Shown: positions 1 through 8,114, numbered from the stretch's first letter. The stretch: 64,000 nt of DNA from Sphingobacteriaceae bacterium DW12 (GCA_000783305.1 JROE01000013.1:202789-266788); one strand, 5' to 3'. The notes: generated by a model not told the origin, from the letters alone. Translations and numbers: made by a program.

Positions 1-1
1 T

Positions 2-1354
2 AAGGACAAAGCAGCCGAATTATTTAGGGCTATGCATTATCCTCTTTTTGAATATGTATCCAATCGCGTCCCGGAGATTACGGATGATTTTTTCCGTATA
101 GATGATGCCATGCGCGCAGGTTTCGGTTGGGAAATCGGTCCATTTGAAGTGTGGGACGCATTAGGTGTACGCGAATCCATTGAAAAAATCAAAGCAGAAG
201 AAAAACGCCTGCCTGGGCAACGTGGTGAAGTTGCCAAATGGGTACACGATATGTTGGATGCAGGCTTCGATTCTTTCTATAAAGTAGAAAATGGTGTACG
301 CCATTTCTATGATATTGCTTCTAAATCGTATAAACCTATTCCCGGTGCTCAAGAGCTGATTGTATTGGATCATATCCGTGATAGCAAGACTATCTGGAAA
401 AATTCGGGTGTATCCATCATAGATCTCGGTGATGGTATCATTAATTGCGAATTCCATACCAAGATGAATACTATCGGCGGCGATGTGATTCAAGGATTGA
501 ATAAAGCCATCGATTTGGCGGAAAAGGAATATCGCGGTCTGGTTATCTCCAATGATGGGAAGAATTTCTCAGCAGGAGCTAATATCGGAATGATCTTTAT
601 GATGGCTGTTGAGCAAGATTATGAAGAGCTTAATATGGCTGTTCGCGCTTTTCAAAATACCTCTATGCGTATTCGATATTCTTCCATCCCTGTCGTTGCA
701 GCGCCATTTCAACTGGCATTAGGTGGGGGCTGTGAATTCTCTATGCATGCGGATTTTGTACAATTACATGCCGAGACGTATATGGGCCTTGTTGAGTTTG
801 GTGTTGGTGTGATTCCCGGTGGGGGTGGCTCGAAGGAATTTGCCTTGCGTGCATCCGATGAGTATAAGGATGATCAGATTGTGCAGAATACCTTAAAAGA
901 TAGGTTTCTCACCATTGGACAAGCCAAAGTATCGACCTCAGCGGTAGAAGCGTATGAGCTTGGATACCTACAACAAGGCAAGTACGCCATTACTATGAAT
1001 CGTGCTCGACTACTGGCTGACGCCAAAGCCAAAGCGGTAGAACTTGCGGATGCGGGATACGTACAGCCGGCGCCTCGTCAAGATATCAAAGTTTTAGGTA
1101 ATGCGGGTTTAGGCATTGTATATGTCGGTGCTAGTTCTATGCGTGCTGGTAATTATATATCCGATCATGATAAGAAGATATCTGAGAAATTAGGCTGGGT
1201 GATGTGTGGTGGAGATTTATCGGCGCCGACAGAGGTATCTGAGCAATATCTGTTAGACCTCGAACGTAAAGCCTTCTTAGAGCTCTGTGCCGAACGCAAG
1301 ACATTGGAGCGCATACAGTTTATGCTAACGAAAGGAAAGGCCCTGCGAAATTAG
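2..1354 (+). CDS. 3-hydroxyacyl-CoA dehydrogenase / enoyl-CoA hydratase, 3' part
   Basis: This is the last 450 codons of a FadB-type bifunctional enzyme that hydrates enoyl-CoA and oxidises 3-hydroxyacyl-CoA in cytoplasmic beta-oxidation. The reading frame is open from base 2, so the gene starts outside the window; the ATG at 32 is internal. The first part has the helical C-terminal 3HCDH domain (IDDAMRAGFGWEIGPFEVWD). A crotonase fold follows, with FSAGANIG near base 570 and ALGGGCEFSMHAD near 715, which supply the oxyanion hole, then VGVIPGGGG near 810. In Bacteroidota the order dehydrogenase then crotonase in a chain of about 800 residues is usual. Thiolase and acyl-CoA dehydrogenase genes follow on the same strand, completing the pathway. 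The family call is firm; chain-length preference cannot be read. Confidence 0.93.
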   Translation, partial: KDKAAELFRAMHYPLFEYVSNRVPEITDDFFRIDDAMRAGFGWEIGPFEVWDALGVRESIEKIKAEEKRLPGQRGEVAKWVHDMLDAGFDSFYKVENGVRHFYDIASKSYKPIPGAQELIVLDHIRDSKTIWKNSGVSIIDLGDGIINCEFHTKMNTIGGDVIQGLNKAIDLAEKEYRGLVISNDGKNFSAGANIGMIFMMAVEQDYEELNMAVRAFQNTSMRIRYSSIPVVAAPFQLALGGGCEFSMHADFVQLHAETYMGLVEFGVGVIPGGGGSKEFALRASDEYKDDQIVQNTLKDRFLTIGQAKVSTSAVEAYELGYLQQGKYAITMNRARLLADAKAKAVELADAGYVQPAPRQDIKVLGNAGLGIVYVGASSMRAGNYISDHDKKISEKLGWVMCGGDLSAPTEVSEQYLLDLERKAFLELCAERKTLERIQFMLTKGKALRN

Positions 1355-1373
1355 ACGTCAACTATTTAGTACC

Positions 1374-1385
1374 TAGTATTTAGAT
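1374..1385 (+). repeat. left arm of 12-bp inverted repeat flanking the S23-family pseudogene
   Basis: TAGTATTTAGAT here is the exact reverse complement of ATCTAAATACTA at 1743-1754. The two arms bracket the four-helix-bundle pseudogene, and similar TAGTA/TTAGAT words extend further on both sides (from about 1363, and to about 1775). This suggests that the gene and its flanks form one unit. Confidence 0.6.
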
Positions 1386-1387
1386 GT

Positions 1388-1748
1388 ATGCATCAGTATA
1401 AGGAGTTGAAAATATGGTAGAAAGCAATCGAAATAGTCTCTACTATTTACCGCACCACGATTGGTTTTCCGGAAAGCGAACGTTTTGGTTTGATTGCCCA
1501 GATAAATCGTGCTGCTGTTTCAATTCCATCAAATATCGTGGAAGCGGGCTGGAAGAAATTCGGATAAAGAATTTCTGTACTTCCTTTCTATTGCACATGC
1601 ATCAACTTACGAGGTAGAGACACAATTAATTATTTCAAATAATTTGGGTTACATATCAGTAGAGGATTTGACTAGCCGTTTAGAAAAGCTTGGTGAACTG
1701 CAGAAAATCAACTATGTATTTCAGCAAAATCTAGATACTAAAATCTAA
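1388..1748 (+). pseudogene. four helix bundle protein (23S rRNA-intervening-sequence / S23 family), broken
   Basis: Reading from ATG 1388 gives MHQYKELKIW, an in-frame TAG at 1418-1420, then KAIEIV and FPESERFGLIAQINRAAVSI in the same frame, which are hallmark family motifs. After SNIVE at about 1543 the frame shifts: one extra C near 1545 turns an expected GGG codon into GCGG, and the downstream frame reads AGRNSDKEFLYFLSIAHAS to the stop at 1746-1748. Undoing both lesions gives about 119 residues, the normal family length. The stop is consistent with a CAG to TAG change, since the family usually has Gln after the Trp. Members form small homopentameric helical bundles of unclear function. 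It lies between two beta-oxidation genes, an unusual place for a functional partner. A sequencing error cannot be excluded for either lesion, but two together argue for real decay. Confidence 0.85.
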
Positions 1749-1754
1749 ATACTA
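1743..1754 (+). repeat. right arm of 12-bp inverted repeat flanking the S23-family pseudogene
   Basis: ATCTAAATACTA pairs perfectly with the left arm at 1374-1385. It overlaps the end of the pseudogene and is followed by further partial copies of the same word up to about 1775. Confidence 0.6.
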
Positions 1755-1782
1755 ATATCTAACACCTAACTACTAAAAACAT

Positions 1783-2955
1783 ATGGAAGCTTACATTGTA
1801 GCAGGATACCGTACAGCAGTTGGCAAGGCCCCAAGAGGAGGGTTTCGATTTATGCGTGCGGATGATCTGGCGGCAGATGTCATTAAGCATTTGGTCGCCT
1901 CTGTACCCTCTTTAAACAAAGAGGAGATCGACGATGTCATCGTTGGCAATGCCATGCCTGAGGCAGAGCAGGGACTAAATGTCGGACGCTTGATTTCCCT
2001 AATGGGCCTTGATACCGACAAGGTGCCAGGGGTGACTGTCAATCGTTATTGTGCATCAGGACTTGAAACTATTGCTACAGCAGTTGCTAAGATTAAATCC
2101 GGAATGGCAGATTGTATCATTGCAGGAGGAGTAGAGGTAATGTCGGGTATGCCTTTCGGAGGATGGAAGATTGTCCCTAATCCCAAAGTAGCCAAATCCA
2201 ATCCCGATTGGTACTGGGGCATGGGGCTTACGGCTGAAGCGGTGGCCAGAGAATATAACGTGAGTCGTGAAGACCAGGACAAATTTTCACTACGTTCTCA
2301 TCAACGTGCCATTGAAGCAATTAAGAATGGTCATCTCCAAGATGGCATCGTACCCATTAAAGTTTCTGAAAACTATATTAAAGAGGGTAAGATGGCCACT
2401 CGTGACTACGTCGTGGATACCGATGAGGGACCTCGAGCAGAGACCTCTTTAGAAGCATTGGCCAAACTGAAGCCTGTCTTTGCGGCTGACGGTTGTGTGA
2501 CGGCTGGTAACTCCTCTCAGACTTCAGATGGAGCAGCCTTTGTGCTGATAATGTCTGAGCAAAAAATGAACGAATTGGGACTGAAACCCATTGCTCGCTT
2601 AGTGAGCTACGCTGTAGTGGGGGTACCTCCTCGAATTATGGGCATAGGTCCGATATACGCCATTCCAAAGGCACTCCAACAAGCTGGTCTGAAGAAAGAG
2701 GATATCGATCTTATAGAGTTGAATGAAGCATTTGCCTCCCAATCTCTGGCTATTGTTAGGGAGCTCGGCTTAGATGAGGAAAAAGTCAACGTCAATGGCG
2801 GTGCTATTTCCTTGGGACATCCCCTTGGTTGTACCGGTGCAAAGCTGACTGTTCAAATTCTGAACGAGCTAAAACGTCGTAATAAGAGATATGGTATGGT
2901 GACCATGTGTGTGGGAACTGGTCAGGGAGCCGCTGGAATATTTGAAATGATGTAG
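1783..2955 (+). CDS. acetyl-CoA acyltransferase (thiolase, FadA type)
   Basis: A 390-residue thiolase that cleaves 3-ketoacyl-CoA with CoA to acetyl-CoA and a shortened acyl-CoA. The start MEAYIVAGYRTAVGK matches the usual N-terminus. Visible catalytic residues are the nucleophile Cys90 (NRYCASGLE), His346 (HPLGCTGAK) and Cys376 (CVGTGQGAAG), so the active site is complete. Length is typical. It sits between the FadB-type gene and an acyl-CoA dehydrogenase and is presumably cotranscribed with them, although two inverted-repeat elements interrupt the spacers. Degradative thiolase is favoured over biosynthetic acetyl-CoA acetyltransferase because of this context. Confidence 0.94.
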   Translation: MEAYIVAGYRTAVGKAPRGGFRFMRADDLAADVIKHLVASVPSLNKEEIDDVIVGNAMPEAEQGLNVGRLISLMGLDTDKVPGVTVNRYCASGLETIATAVAKIKSGMADCIIAGGVEVMSGMPFGGWKIVPNPKVAKSNPDWYWGMGLTAEAVAREYNVSREDQDKFSLRSHQRAIEAIKNGHLQDGIVPIKVSENYIKEGKMATRDYVVDTDEGPRAETSLEALAKLKPVFAADGCVTAGNSSQTSDGAAFVLIMSEQKMNELGLKPIARLVSYAVVGVPPRIMGIGPIYAIPKALQQAGLKKEDIDLIELNEAFASQSLAIVRELGLDEEKVNVNGGAISLGHPLGCTGAKLTVQILNELKRRNKRYGMVTMCVGTGQGAAGIFEMM

Positions 2956-2981
2956 AAGATGTGCGAGTCGCGATAGATATA

Positions 2982-3075
2982 TTGCGATATGCGTAAACTT
3001 TATGAATTGACGAAATTGTACGTACGTAAGTCAGTATGAGAGATGTGGTCTACATACCCAATACGCAGTACGCAA
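2982..3075. repeat. imperfect inverted-repeat element between thiolase and acyl-CoA dehydrogenase genes
   Basis: TTGCGATATGCGTA at 2982-2995 pairs with TACGCAGTACGCAA at 3062-3075 (12 of 14 positions). Between them lie more short TACG and GTA words, such as GTACGTACGTAAG at about 3019. No gene fits inside. The layout resembles the flanks of the S23-family pseudogene 1.2 kb upstream but with a different word, so it may be an emptied element or a MITE-like remnant. Confidence 0.45.
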
Positions 3076-3086
3076 ATCCAAAAAAA

Positions 3087-4865
3087 ATGAAACAAACAAT
3101 CAAAGGTGGAGAATTTGTAATCAGAGAGACACCATATACCGATATTTTTATACCCGAAGAGTTCGACGAAGAGGCAAGGATGATTCGTCAAACCTGTTTA
3201 GACTTTCTGGACACCGAGGTGCTAAACAAGTTAGAGCGTATCGATGCACAGGAGGAAGGACTTATGCCTGCGCTAATGGATAAAGCAGGAGAACTTGGAC
3301 TCTTGGGTGTCTCTATTCCTGAGGAATATGGTGGCTTTGGAAAAAATTTCAATACCTCCATGTTGGTCGCGGATGCTGTAGGTTCAGGATATTCATTTGC
3401 CGTAGCCCTGTCAGCGCATACTGGTATCGGTACGTTGCCGATTCTCTATTACGGCAATGCCGCGCAGAAGTCGAAATATATTCCTAAGTTGGCCTCTGGC
3501 GAGTGGAAAGCATCCTATTGCTTGACCGAGCCCAATTCTGGTTCAGATGCCAACTCTGGACGTACATCTGCCAAATTAAATGCTGAAGGTACCCACTACG
3601 TATTGAATGGACAGAAGATGTGGATTACCAATGGCGGATTTGCGGATATATTCATTGTCTTCGCTAAGATTGACGACGATAAAAATCTAACAGCATTCAT
3701 TGTTGAAAAAGGTTTTGGCGGAATCACTATGAATCCTGAAGAGCACAAGTTAGGCATTAAAGGTTCCTCTACCCGCCAAGTATTCTTTAATGATTGCCCA
3801 GTCCCGATAGAGAATATGCTTTCTGATCGAGAGAACGGATTTAAGATTGCTGTCAATATCCTTAATATCGGCCGCATTAAATTGGGTGCTGCAACAATCG
3901 GTTCTTCTCGCGGAGTCTTGACTCAAGCGATACGTTATGCCAATGAACGCGTTCAATTCAATTTACCTATCTCCAAGTTTGGGGCTATACGATATAAACT
4001 GGCCGAGGCCGCTATTCGTTTATTTGCCGTCGAGTCTGCCTCTTATCGTGCAGGACAGAATATAGATGATACCTATGATGCATTAGTTGCTGGCGGTATG
4101 GATGAAGCCAAGGCTAAGCTCAAATCTGTGGAGCAATTTGCCATTGAATGTGCGATTATCAAAGTATGGGGGTCAGAGATGTTGGATTATGTGGTGGATG
4201 AAGGCGTTCAAGTGTATGGTGGTATGGGGTATTCTGCTGATGCACCTATGGAGCGAGCTTATCGTGATTCACGAATCAATAGAATATTTGAAGGTACAAA
4301 TGAGGTCAATCGTCTTTTGGTCGTAGATATGCTGCTCAAACGAGCGATGAAAGGCGAGCTGGATTTAATGGGGCCTGCCACTACAGTGGCTAATGAATTG
4401 ATGTCCATCCCCGATTTCGGAGACGAAGACGAAACCCCATTTGCTACTGAGAAAAAATTATTGGCCAATTTGAAGAAAGCTGGATTATTGATTGCTGGTG
4501 CTGCAGTTCAGAAGCTAATGATGTCCCTATCCAAAGAACAAGAAATCCTGATGAATATTGCCGATATTATCGGATACGTGTACGTGGCTGAATCCGTTCT
4601 CTTGCGGGCGGAAAAAATCTATCACACCCAAGGGATAGATGCAGCGTCATATGCTACAGATATAGCTAAGGTATATCTCTATTCTGCCATTGATAAGGTG
4701 AATGTTGCCGGGAAGGAAGCTTTGTACTCTTTCGGAGAAGGGGATGAGCTCAAGATGATGCTTGTAGGTCTTCGTCGATTTACAAAAGCCGAACCCTTTA
4801 ACGTAAAAGAAGCTCGCCAACGGATTGCTAAAAAATTGATTGAAGAAAATAGATATTGTTTTTAA
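3087..4865 (+). CDS. acyl-CoA dehydrogenase
   Basis: A 592-residue flavoprotein catalysing the first, FAD-dependent oxidation of acyl-CoA to trans-2-enoyl-CoA. I start it at ATG 3087 (MKQTIKGGEFVIRET), which matches the usual N-terminus; the in-frame ATG at 3036 lies within the inverted-repeat element. The core has the flavin/substrate motif CLTEPNSGSDA near residue 145 and YGGMGYSADAPMERAYRD before RIFEGTNE, whose Glu402 is the expected catalytic base. Beyond about residue 420 an extra helical C-terminal region of about 170 residues is present, as in the longer very-long-chain-type enzymes common in Bacteroidota. It is last in the beta-oxidation operon and is followed by a strong terminator. 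Confidence 0.94.
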   Translation: MKQTIKGGEFVIRETPYTDIFIPEEFDEEARMIRQTCLDFLDTEVLNKLERIDAQEEGLMPALMDKAGELGLLGVSIPEEYGGFGKNFNTSMLVADAVGSGYSFAVALSAHTGIGTLPILYYGNAAQKSKYIPKLASGEWKASYCLTEPNSGSDANSGRTSAKLNAEGTHYVLNGQKMWITNGGFADIFIVFAKIDDDKNLTAFIVEKGFGGITMNPEEHKLGIKGSSTRQVFFNDCPVPIENMLSDRENGFKIAVNILNIGRIKLGAATIGSSRGVLTQAIRYANERVQFNLPISKFGAIRYKLAEAAIRLFAVESASYRAGQNIDDTYDALVAGGMDEAKAKLKSVEQFAIECAIIKVWGSEMLDYVVDEGVQVYGGMGYSADAPMERAYRDSRINRIFEGTNEVNRLLVVDMLLKRAMKGELDLMGPATTVANELMSIPDFGDEDETPFATEKKLLANLKKAGLLIAGAAVQKLMMSLSKEQEILMNIADIIGYVYVAESVLLRAEKIYHTQGIDAASYATDIAKVYLYSAIDKVNVAGKEALYSFGEGDELKMMLVGLRRFTKAEPFNVKEARQRIAKKLIEENRYCF

Positions 4866-4892
4866 GATTCTAGTATTGTTTTGGTTGTTGGA

Positions 4893-4926
4893 GCCTGCAA
4901 TGAAAATTGCAGGCTTTATTTTTTTT
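4893..4926 (+). terminator. Rho-independent terminator of the beta-oxidation operon
   Basis: GCCTGCAA (4893-4900) pairs perfectly with TTGCAGGC (4907-4914) around a 6-nt loop and is followed by a T-rich run. It starts 27 bases after the acyl-CoA dehydrogenase stop. Confidence 0.9.
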
Positions 4927-4971
4927 GAAAAATAAAATCTATTAATTTGGTAGACTATTTGAAAATATTTA

Positions 4972-4979
4972 TATATTTG
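4972..4979 (+). promoter_or_regulatory. TAnnTTTG promoter box for the leader and TonB receptor locus
   Basis: TATATTTG matches the Bacteroidota -7 consensus TAnnTTTG. A TTTG at 4946-4949 lies about 22 nt upstream, slightly further than the usual -33 spacing. Transcription would start near 4986, giving a leader of about 360 nt before the receptor start at 5345. Confidence 0.55.
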
Positions 4980-4994
4980 CATCAACATCGTTAA

Positions 4995-5028
4995 CAATTG
5001 GCGTTGGCAACGAGTATTTACTAAAATC
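4995..5028 (+). repeat. 5'-leader block repeated upstream of SusC (copy 1)
   Basis: CAATTGGCGTTGGCA (4995-5009) followed by AGTATTTACTA is found again, as CAATTGGCGTTGGCA then AGTATTCACTA, at 8115-8146. Both copies lie just before an ATG (5034 and 8164). The shared block suggests duplication of a leader or a common binding site. Confidence 0.65.
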
Positions 5029-5033
5029 ATATT

Positions 5034-5132
5034 ATGAAAAATAACAACCTAAGTACCAAATCTTTAATCAGTAAATCGGCTGGATTTATCAATCGCTGTT
5101 GCCTTCCTCTCCATATGCGAATGTGTTGCTAA
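5034..5132 (+). CDS. putative Cys/Met-rich leader peptide (32 aa)
   Basis: A short ORF about 48 nt downstream of the predicted transcription start encodes 32 residues. The N-terminal part is polar (MKNNNLSTKSLISKS), and the last twelve residues are RCCLPLHMRMCC: four Cys and two Met among the final eleven codons. Its stop codon abuts a terminator-like hairpin at 5131-5165. That arrangement is the classic layout of ribosome-mediated attenuation, where scarce charged tRNA-Cys or tRNA-Met would stall the ribosome near the hairpin. The downstream genes end with a putative sulfate exporter, which fits a sulfur theme. A related short ORF ending LPFRRMCN precedes SusC. I know of no named family for this peptide; regulation is inference, and no translation evidence exists beyond the ORF itself. 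Confidence 0.5.
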   Translation: MKNNNLSTKSLISKSAGFINRCCLPLHMRMCC

Positions 5133-5170
5133 GCTCCATTCCATACTATCTATAAGCGGGAGCTTTTTCT
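5131..5170 (+). promoter_or_regulatory. attenuator-like hairpin after the leader peptide
   Basis: AAGCTCC (5131-5137) pairs with GGAGCTT (5159-5165) across a 21-nt loop and runs into TTTTTCTC. The stem begins inside the stop codon of the leader ORF, so a ribosome at the last codons would cover its left arm. A second hairpin, TATTCCGAT / ATCGGGATA at 5291-5310, lies nearer the receptor start. The rest of the 4927-5344 spacer shows no further gene. Confidence 0.5.
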
Positions 5171-5344
5171 CACCCCTTACATTCAGGATCTAAATATTCA
5201 ATCGGTGTCTATGCTTATGCGTATCCACTATTTAATTCATCCATATGTCTGAAATATCCATCTAGCACAGATAGCATAAGTTGGATATTCTATTCCGATA
5301 CATCGGGATAAAATAATGGCAAATGAAAATCAAATTATACACCT

Positions 5345-7936
5345 ATGAAAAAAGAAAGGTTTTACCAGGTCTGGTTTGTCGTCAGCACCTTCATTTTAAT
5401 ACATACCTCGGGTCAGGCGCAAGTCGAGCCAAAACCTATTATCAATGCTTCGTTGGTCGGCACAGTCATTGATGCCACTACAAAGGAACCCATTTCTGGA
5501 GTGACAGTACAGTTAGAAGCCGTGACGCATCAGGTCAAAACCGACCGTGATGGCAAGTTTCAATTTGTTACCGGACAGAAGTTGCCATTCACCGTGAATG
5601 TATCTTATGTAGGATATGCAAGTCAGAAGATTGTGGTCGAAACCTCGCCCACAATTATAGAACTAGCTCCTAGTTTAAATGCGTTAGATCAAGTTTTGGT
5701 GACTTCACGTCGGAGATCAGAGCGGATTCAAGATGTTCCCATACCGGTTTCTATAATAAGGGCCAGTACCATAGAAGATGCCGGAGCATTCAATGTTGCC
5801 CGGATTAAGGAAGCCGTTCCTACCGTACAATTATACTCCTCTAATGCACGGAATACTACCCTAAATATTAGAGGGCTGGGCTCTACTTATGGACTCACTA
5901 ATGACGGTATAGATCCAGGTGTAGGATTTTATTTAGATGGTGTTTATTTAGCTCGTCCTGCTGCTACGTGGCTTGATTTTATCGATATTGAACAGATAGA
6001 AGTCTTAAGAGGACCTCAGGGAACGTTGTTTGGTAAGAATACGACATCAGGAGCCTTTAATATCACCTCGCGTCTACCTGAATTTACACCAAGCGCAAAT
6101 TTTGAGTTAAGCTATGGAAACTATGGATATATACAGGCTAAAACGTCGCTCAGCGGCCCACTAGTTAAAGACAAATTGGCCGCTAGAGTATCATTTTCAG
6201 GTACACAGCGTGACGGAACCTTATACAATGTCTATTCCGACCGGAATATAAATGATATTAATAATTTAGGTGTTCGAGGCCAGTTGCTATTTACCCCTAA
6301 CGAGAATCTGAAGATATCATTAGCTGGGGATGTTACCAAGCAAAGGCCAGACGGATATGGATGGGGTATCGCGGGTGTTGTGCAGAATCAACGTTCAGAG
6401 TATCGACAATTTAATAGTATTATAAAAGATCTTGGTTATGAAATTCCTTACAAAAGTGCTTTTGAAAGAAAAGTCGATTTGGATACACGTTCCAAGGCCG
6501 ATAACGAATTAGGAGGCATATCTCTGAATGCAGACTACAAAATTGGAAATGGGACATTGACTTCCACATCGGCCTGGAGATATTGGAATTGGGTACCTTT
6601 AAATGATAGGGATTATTTAGGTGTCCCTGTATACACCATATCCGCCGGCAATTCTGTTCACGACCAGTGGTCTCAAGAATTCCGTTATTCTGGGGATCTA
6701 AGCGAGAAGGTAAGCGGTGTGGTAGGTGTATTTGGTTTGTGGCAGGATTTGAAGACAGATCCAGTACATACAGAGGAGGCTGGTGATGCTTTATGGCGTT
6801 TTCAGCAAAGCAATGCTTCTCAGACCCAATGGGCTCCAGGTCTAATTGATAAGGTTGGTATTCGTACAAAATACGGCATCAAGAGCACTAGTTTGGCTGT
6901 GTTTTCTCAAATTGATTGGGCGGTAACCTCTAAATTGCATGTGTTGCCAGGAATACGGTATAACTATGATAAAAAAGTGGCCAACTACGACCGTACCAAG
7001 TATATCGACAACAAGATTGAATATACTCCTGCACAACTGGCAGCCGTAAATAGCATTTATTCAGACCAGACTTTTGACATTAATGCCGATGCGGGTAATT
7101 TATCTGGTCAATTATCTTTGCAGTATAAATTTACACCAAGCTATAATGCCTATGCCACCTATTCAAAGAGTTACAAACCAATAGGTATTAATGTAGGGGG
7201 ATTACCCGTTATCGATGGACAGGTTGCCACAGACCTGGCCGAGGTAAAACCCGAATCTGTCAATCACGTGGAGTTTGGTGTAAAAACAAGCCCTAGTAGA
7301 AACTCTTTCTTAAACCTTACGTTGTATCAAACCAATATCAAAGATTACCAAACTCAAGTCCAAACACCTGACCCTGGCGTAAATCGAGGATATTTAGCGA
7401 ATGCTGAAAAAGTTCGGGTACAGGGCTTTGAATTAGATGGGAGCATTAGACCATGGGATTTTCTAAGGTTGAATGGGGCATTAGCTTATACGGATGGAAA
7501 ATACGTGAAGTTTACCAATGCGCCAGTTCCTTTAGAAGAGGTTGGAGGGGCAGAGGCATTTAAAGATGTCTCTGGTGGTGAACTGCCCGGGATTTCCAAA
7601 TGGTCATGGTCACTCGCGGCAGAATTGACGGCCAAAGGAAATTTAATAGGTCTCCAAGGTACTTATTTTTTGGGAACAGACCTTTTTTACCGGTCAAAAT
7701 TCTCATCTAGTCCATCCCCATCAAAATATTTGAACATTGATGCATATGCATTATTGAACGCACGTGTTGGATTTAAAGCGACAAATGGGATTACAGTCAT
7801 TGTATGGAGTCGGAATTTGACCAACAAAGACTATTACGAACAATTATTAGCCGCGCCGGGTAATGCTGGTCAATATGCAGGTGTTGTTGGAGATCCACAA
7901 ACCTACGGTGTGACCCTTCGTTATAATCTCAGGTAA
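5345..7936 (+). CDS. TonB-dependent receptor with N-terminal carboxypeptidase-like domain
   Basis: An 863-residue outer-membrane receptor for TonB-powered import. It has a signal peptide (residues 1 to about 26, ending SGQAQ), a carboxypeptidase-regulatory-like beta-sandwich (about 33-113), a plug domain (about 126-235, with LDGVYLARP and IEVLRGPQGTLFGKNTTSG), then a beta-barrel to the C-terminus (YGVTLRYNLR). The plug and barrel resemble classical FecA/siderophore-type receptors more than SusC. Residues 27-105 are nearly identical to the matching part of the SusC-like protein encoded just downstream, so the two share a recent N-terminal origin. The substrate cannot be read; the neighbours suggest a sulfur compound. 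Expression is likely set by the leader at 4986-5344. Confidence 0.9.
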   Translation: MKKERFYQVWFVVSTFILIHTSGQAQVEPKPIINASLVGTVIDATTKEPISGVTVQLEAVTHQVKTDRDGKFQFVTGQKLPFTVNVSYVGYASQKIVVETSPTIIELAPSLNALDQVLVTSRRRSERIQDVPIPVSIIRASTIEDAGAFNVARIKEAVPTVQLYSSNARNTTLNIRGLGSTYGLTNDGIDPGVGFYLDGVYLARPAATWLDFIDIEQIEVLRGPQGTLFGKNTTSGAFNITSRLPEFTPSANFELSYGNYGYIQAKTSLSGPLVKDKLAARVSFSGTQRDGTLYNVYSDRNINDINNLGVRGQLLFTPNENLKISLAGDVTKQRPDGYGWGIAGVVQNQRSEYRQFNSIIKDLGYEIPYKSAFERKVDLDTRSKADNELGGISLNADYKIGNGTLTSTSAWRYWNWVPLNDRDYLGVPVYTISAGNSVHDQWSQEFRYSGDLSEKVSGVVGVFGLWQDLKTDPVHTEEAGDALWRFQQSNASQTQWAPGLIDKVGIRTKYGIKSTSLAVFSQIDWAVTSKLHVLPGIRYNYDKKVANYDRTKYIDNKIEYTPAQLAAVNSIYSDQTFDINADAGNLSGQLSLQYKFTPSYNAYATYSKSYKPIGINVGGLPVIDGQVATDLAEVKPESVNHVEFGVKTSPSRNSFLNLTLYQTNIKDYQTQVQTPDPGVNRGYLANAEKVRVQGFELDGSIRPWDFLRLNGALAYTDGKYVKFTNAPVPLEEVGGAEAFKDVSGGELPGISKWSWSLAAELTAKGNLIGLQGTYFLGTDLFYRSKFSSSPSPSKYLNIDAYALLNARVGFKATNGITVIVWSRNLTNKDYYEQLLAAPGNAGQYAGVVGDPQTYGVTLRYNLR

Positions 7937-7982
7937 TGATAAGATTAAAGTAGCTATGTCTAGTACAGAAATAATAACAAAA

Positions 7983-8039
7983 ATGATTATCCAAAAATCA
8001 ATAAAATTCAATTTACCATTCCGTCGAATGTGTAATTAA
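7983..8039 (+). CDS. possible second short leader peptide (18 aa)
   Basis: An 18-codon ORF in the receptor-SusC spacer encodes MIIQKSIKFNLPFRRMCN. Its end (LPFRRMC) resembles the LPLHMRMC end of the first leader peptide, and it too is followed by a strong hairpin (8063-8093). It has only one Cys, so it may be a decayed or retuned copy. Very short ORFs arise by chance, and the support here is the motif and the position only. Confidence 0.3.
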   Translation: MIIQKSIKFNLPFRRMCN

Positions 8040-8062
8040 GTCTCTCTCCCTTAATATAGAAA

Positions 8063-8093
8063 CAGAAAGGGAAGCCATGGCTTCCCTATTCTG
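8063..8093 (+). promoter_or_regulatory. perfect palindrome/hairpin upstream of SusC
   Basis: AGGGAAGCCATGGCTTCCCT (8068-8087) is a perfect 20-bp palindrome, extended by CAGAA / TTCTG with one bulged A. TCTCCCTT at 8045-8052 could instead pair with AAGGGA in the left arm, so two exclusive folds are possible. There is no U-run of terminator quality. A protein operator is the alternative reading. Confidence 0.5.
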
Positions 8094-8114
8094 TTCAATA
8101 ATGAAACAAGTATT

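Noticed and set aside
1414..1748. Two separate small genes, 1414-1617 and 1509-1748
   Set aside because: They are frame fragments of one S23-family pseudogene; the family motifs continue across frames once the TAG and the extra base are allowed for.
4986..5344. Cobalamin or SAM riboswitch in the TonB receptor leader
   Set aside because: No B12-box-like GCCACTG or SAM-type core was found; the peptide plus hairpin explains the leader better.
6420..6869. Antisense ORF of 149 codons opposite the TonB receptor
   Set aside because: It lies wholly within a well-supported gene, with no motif or signal of its own.
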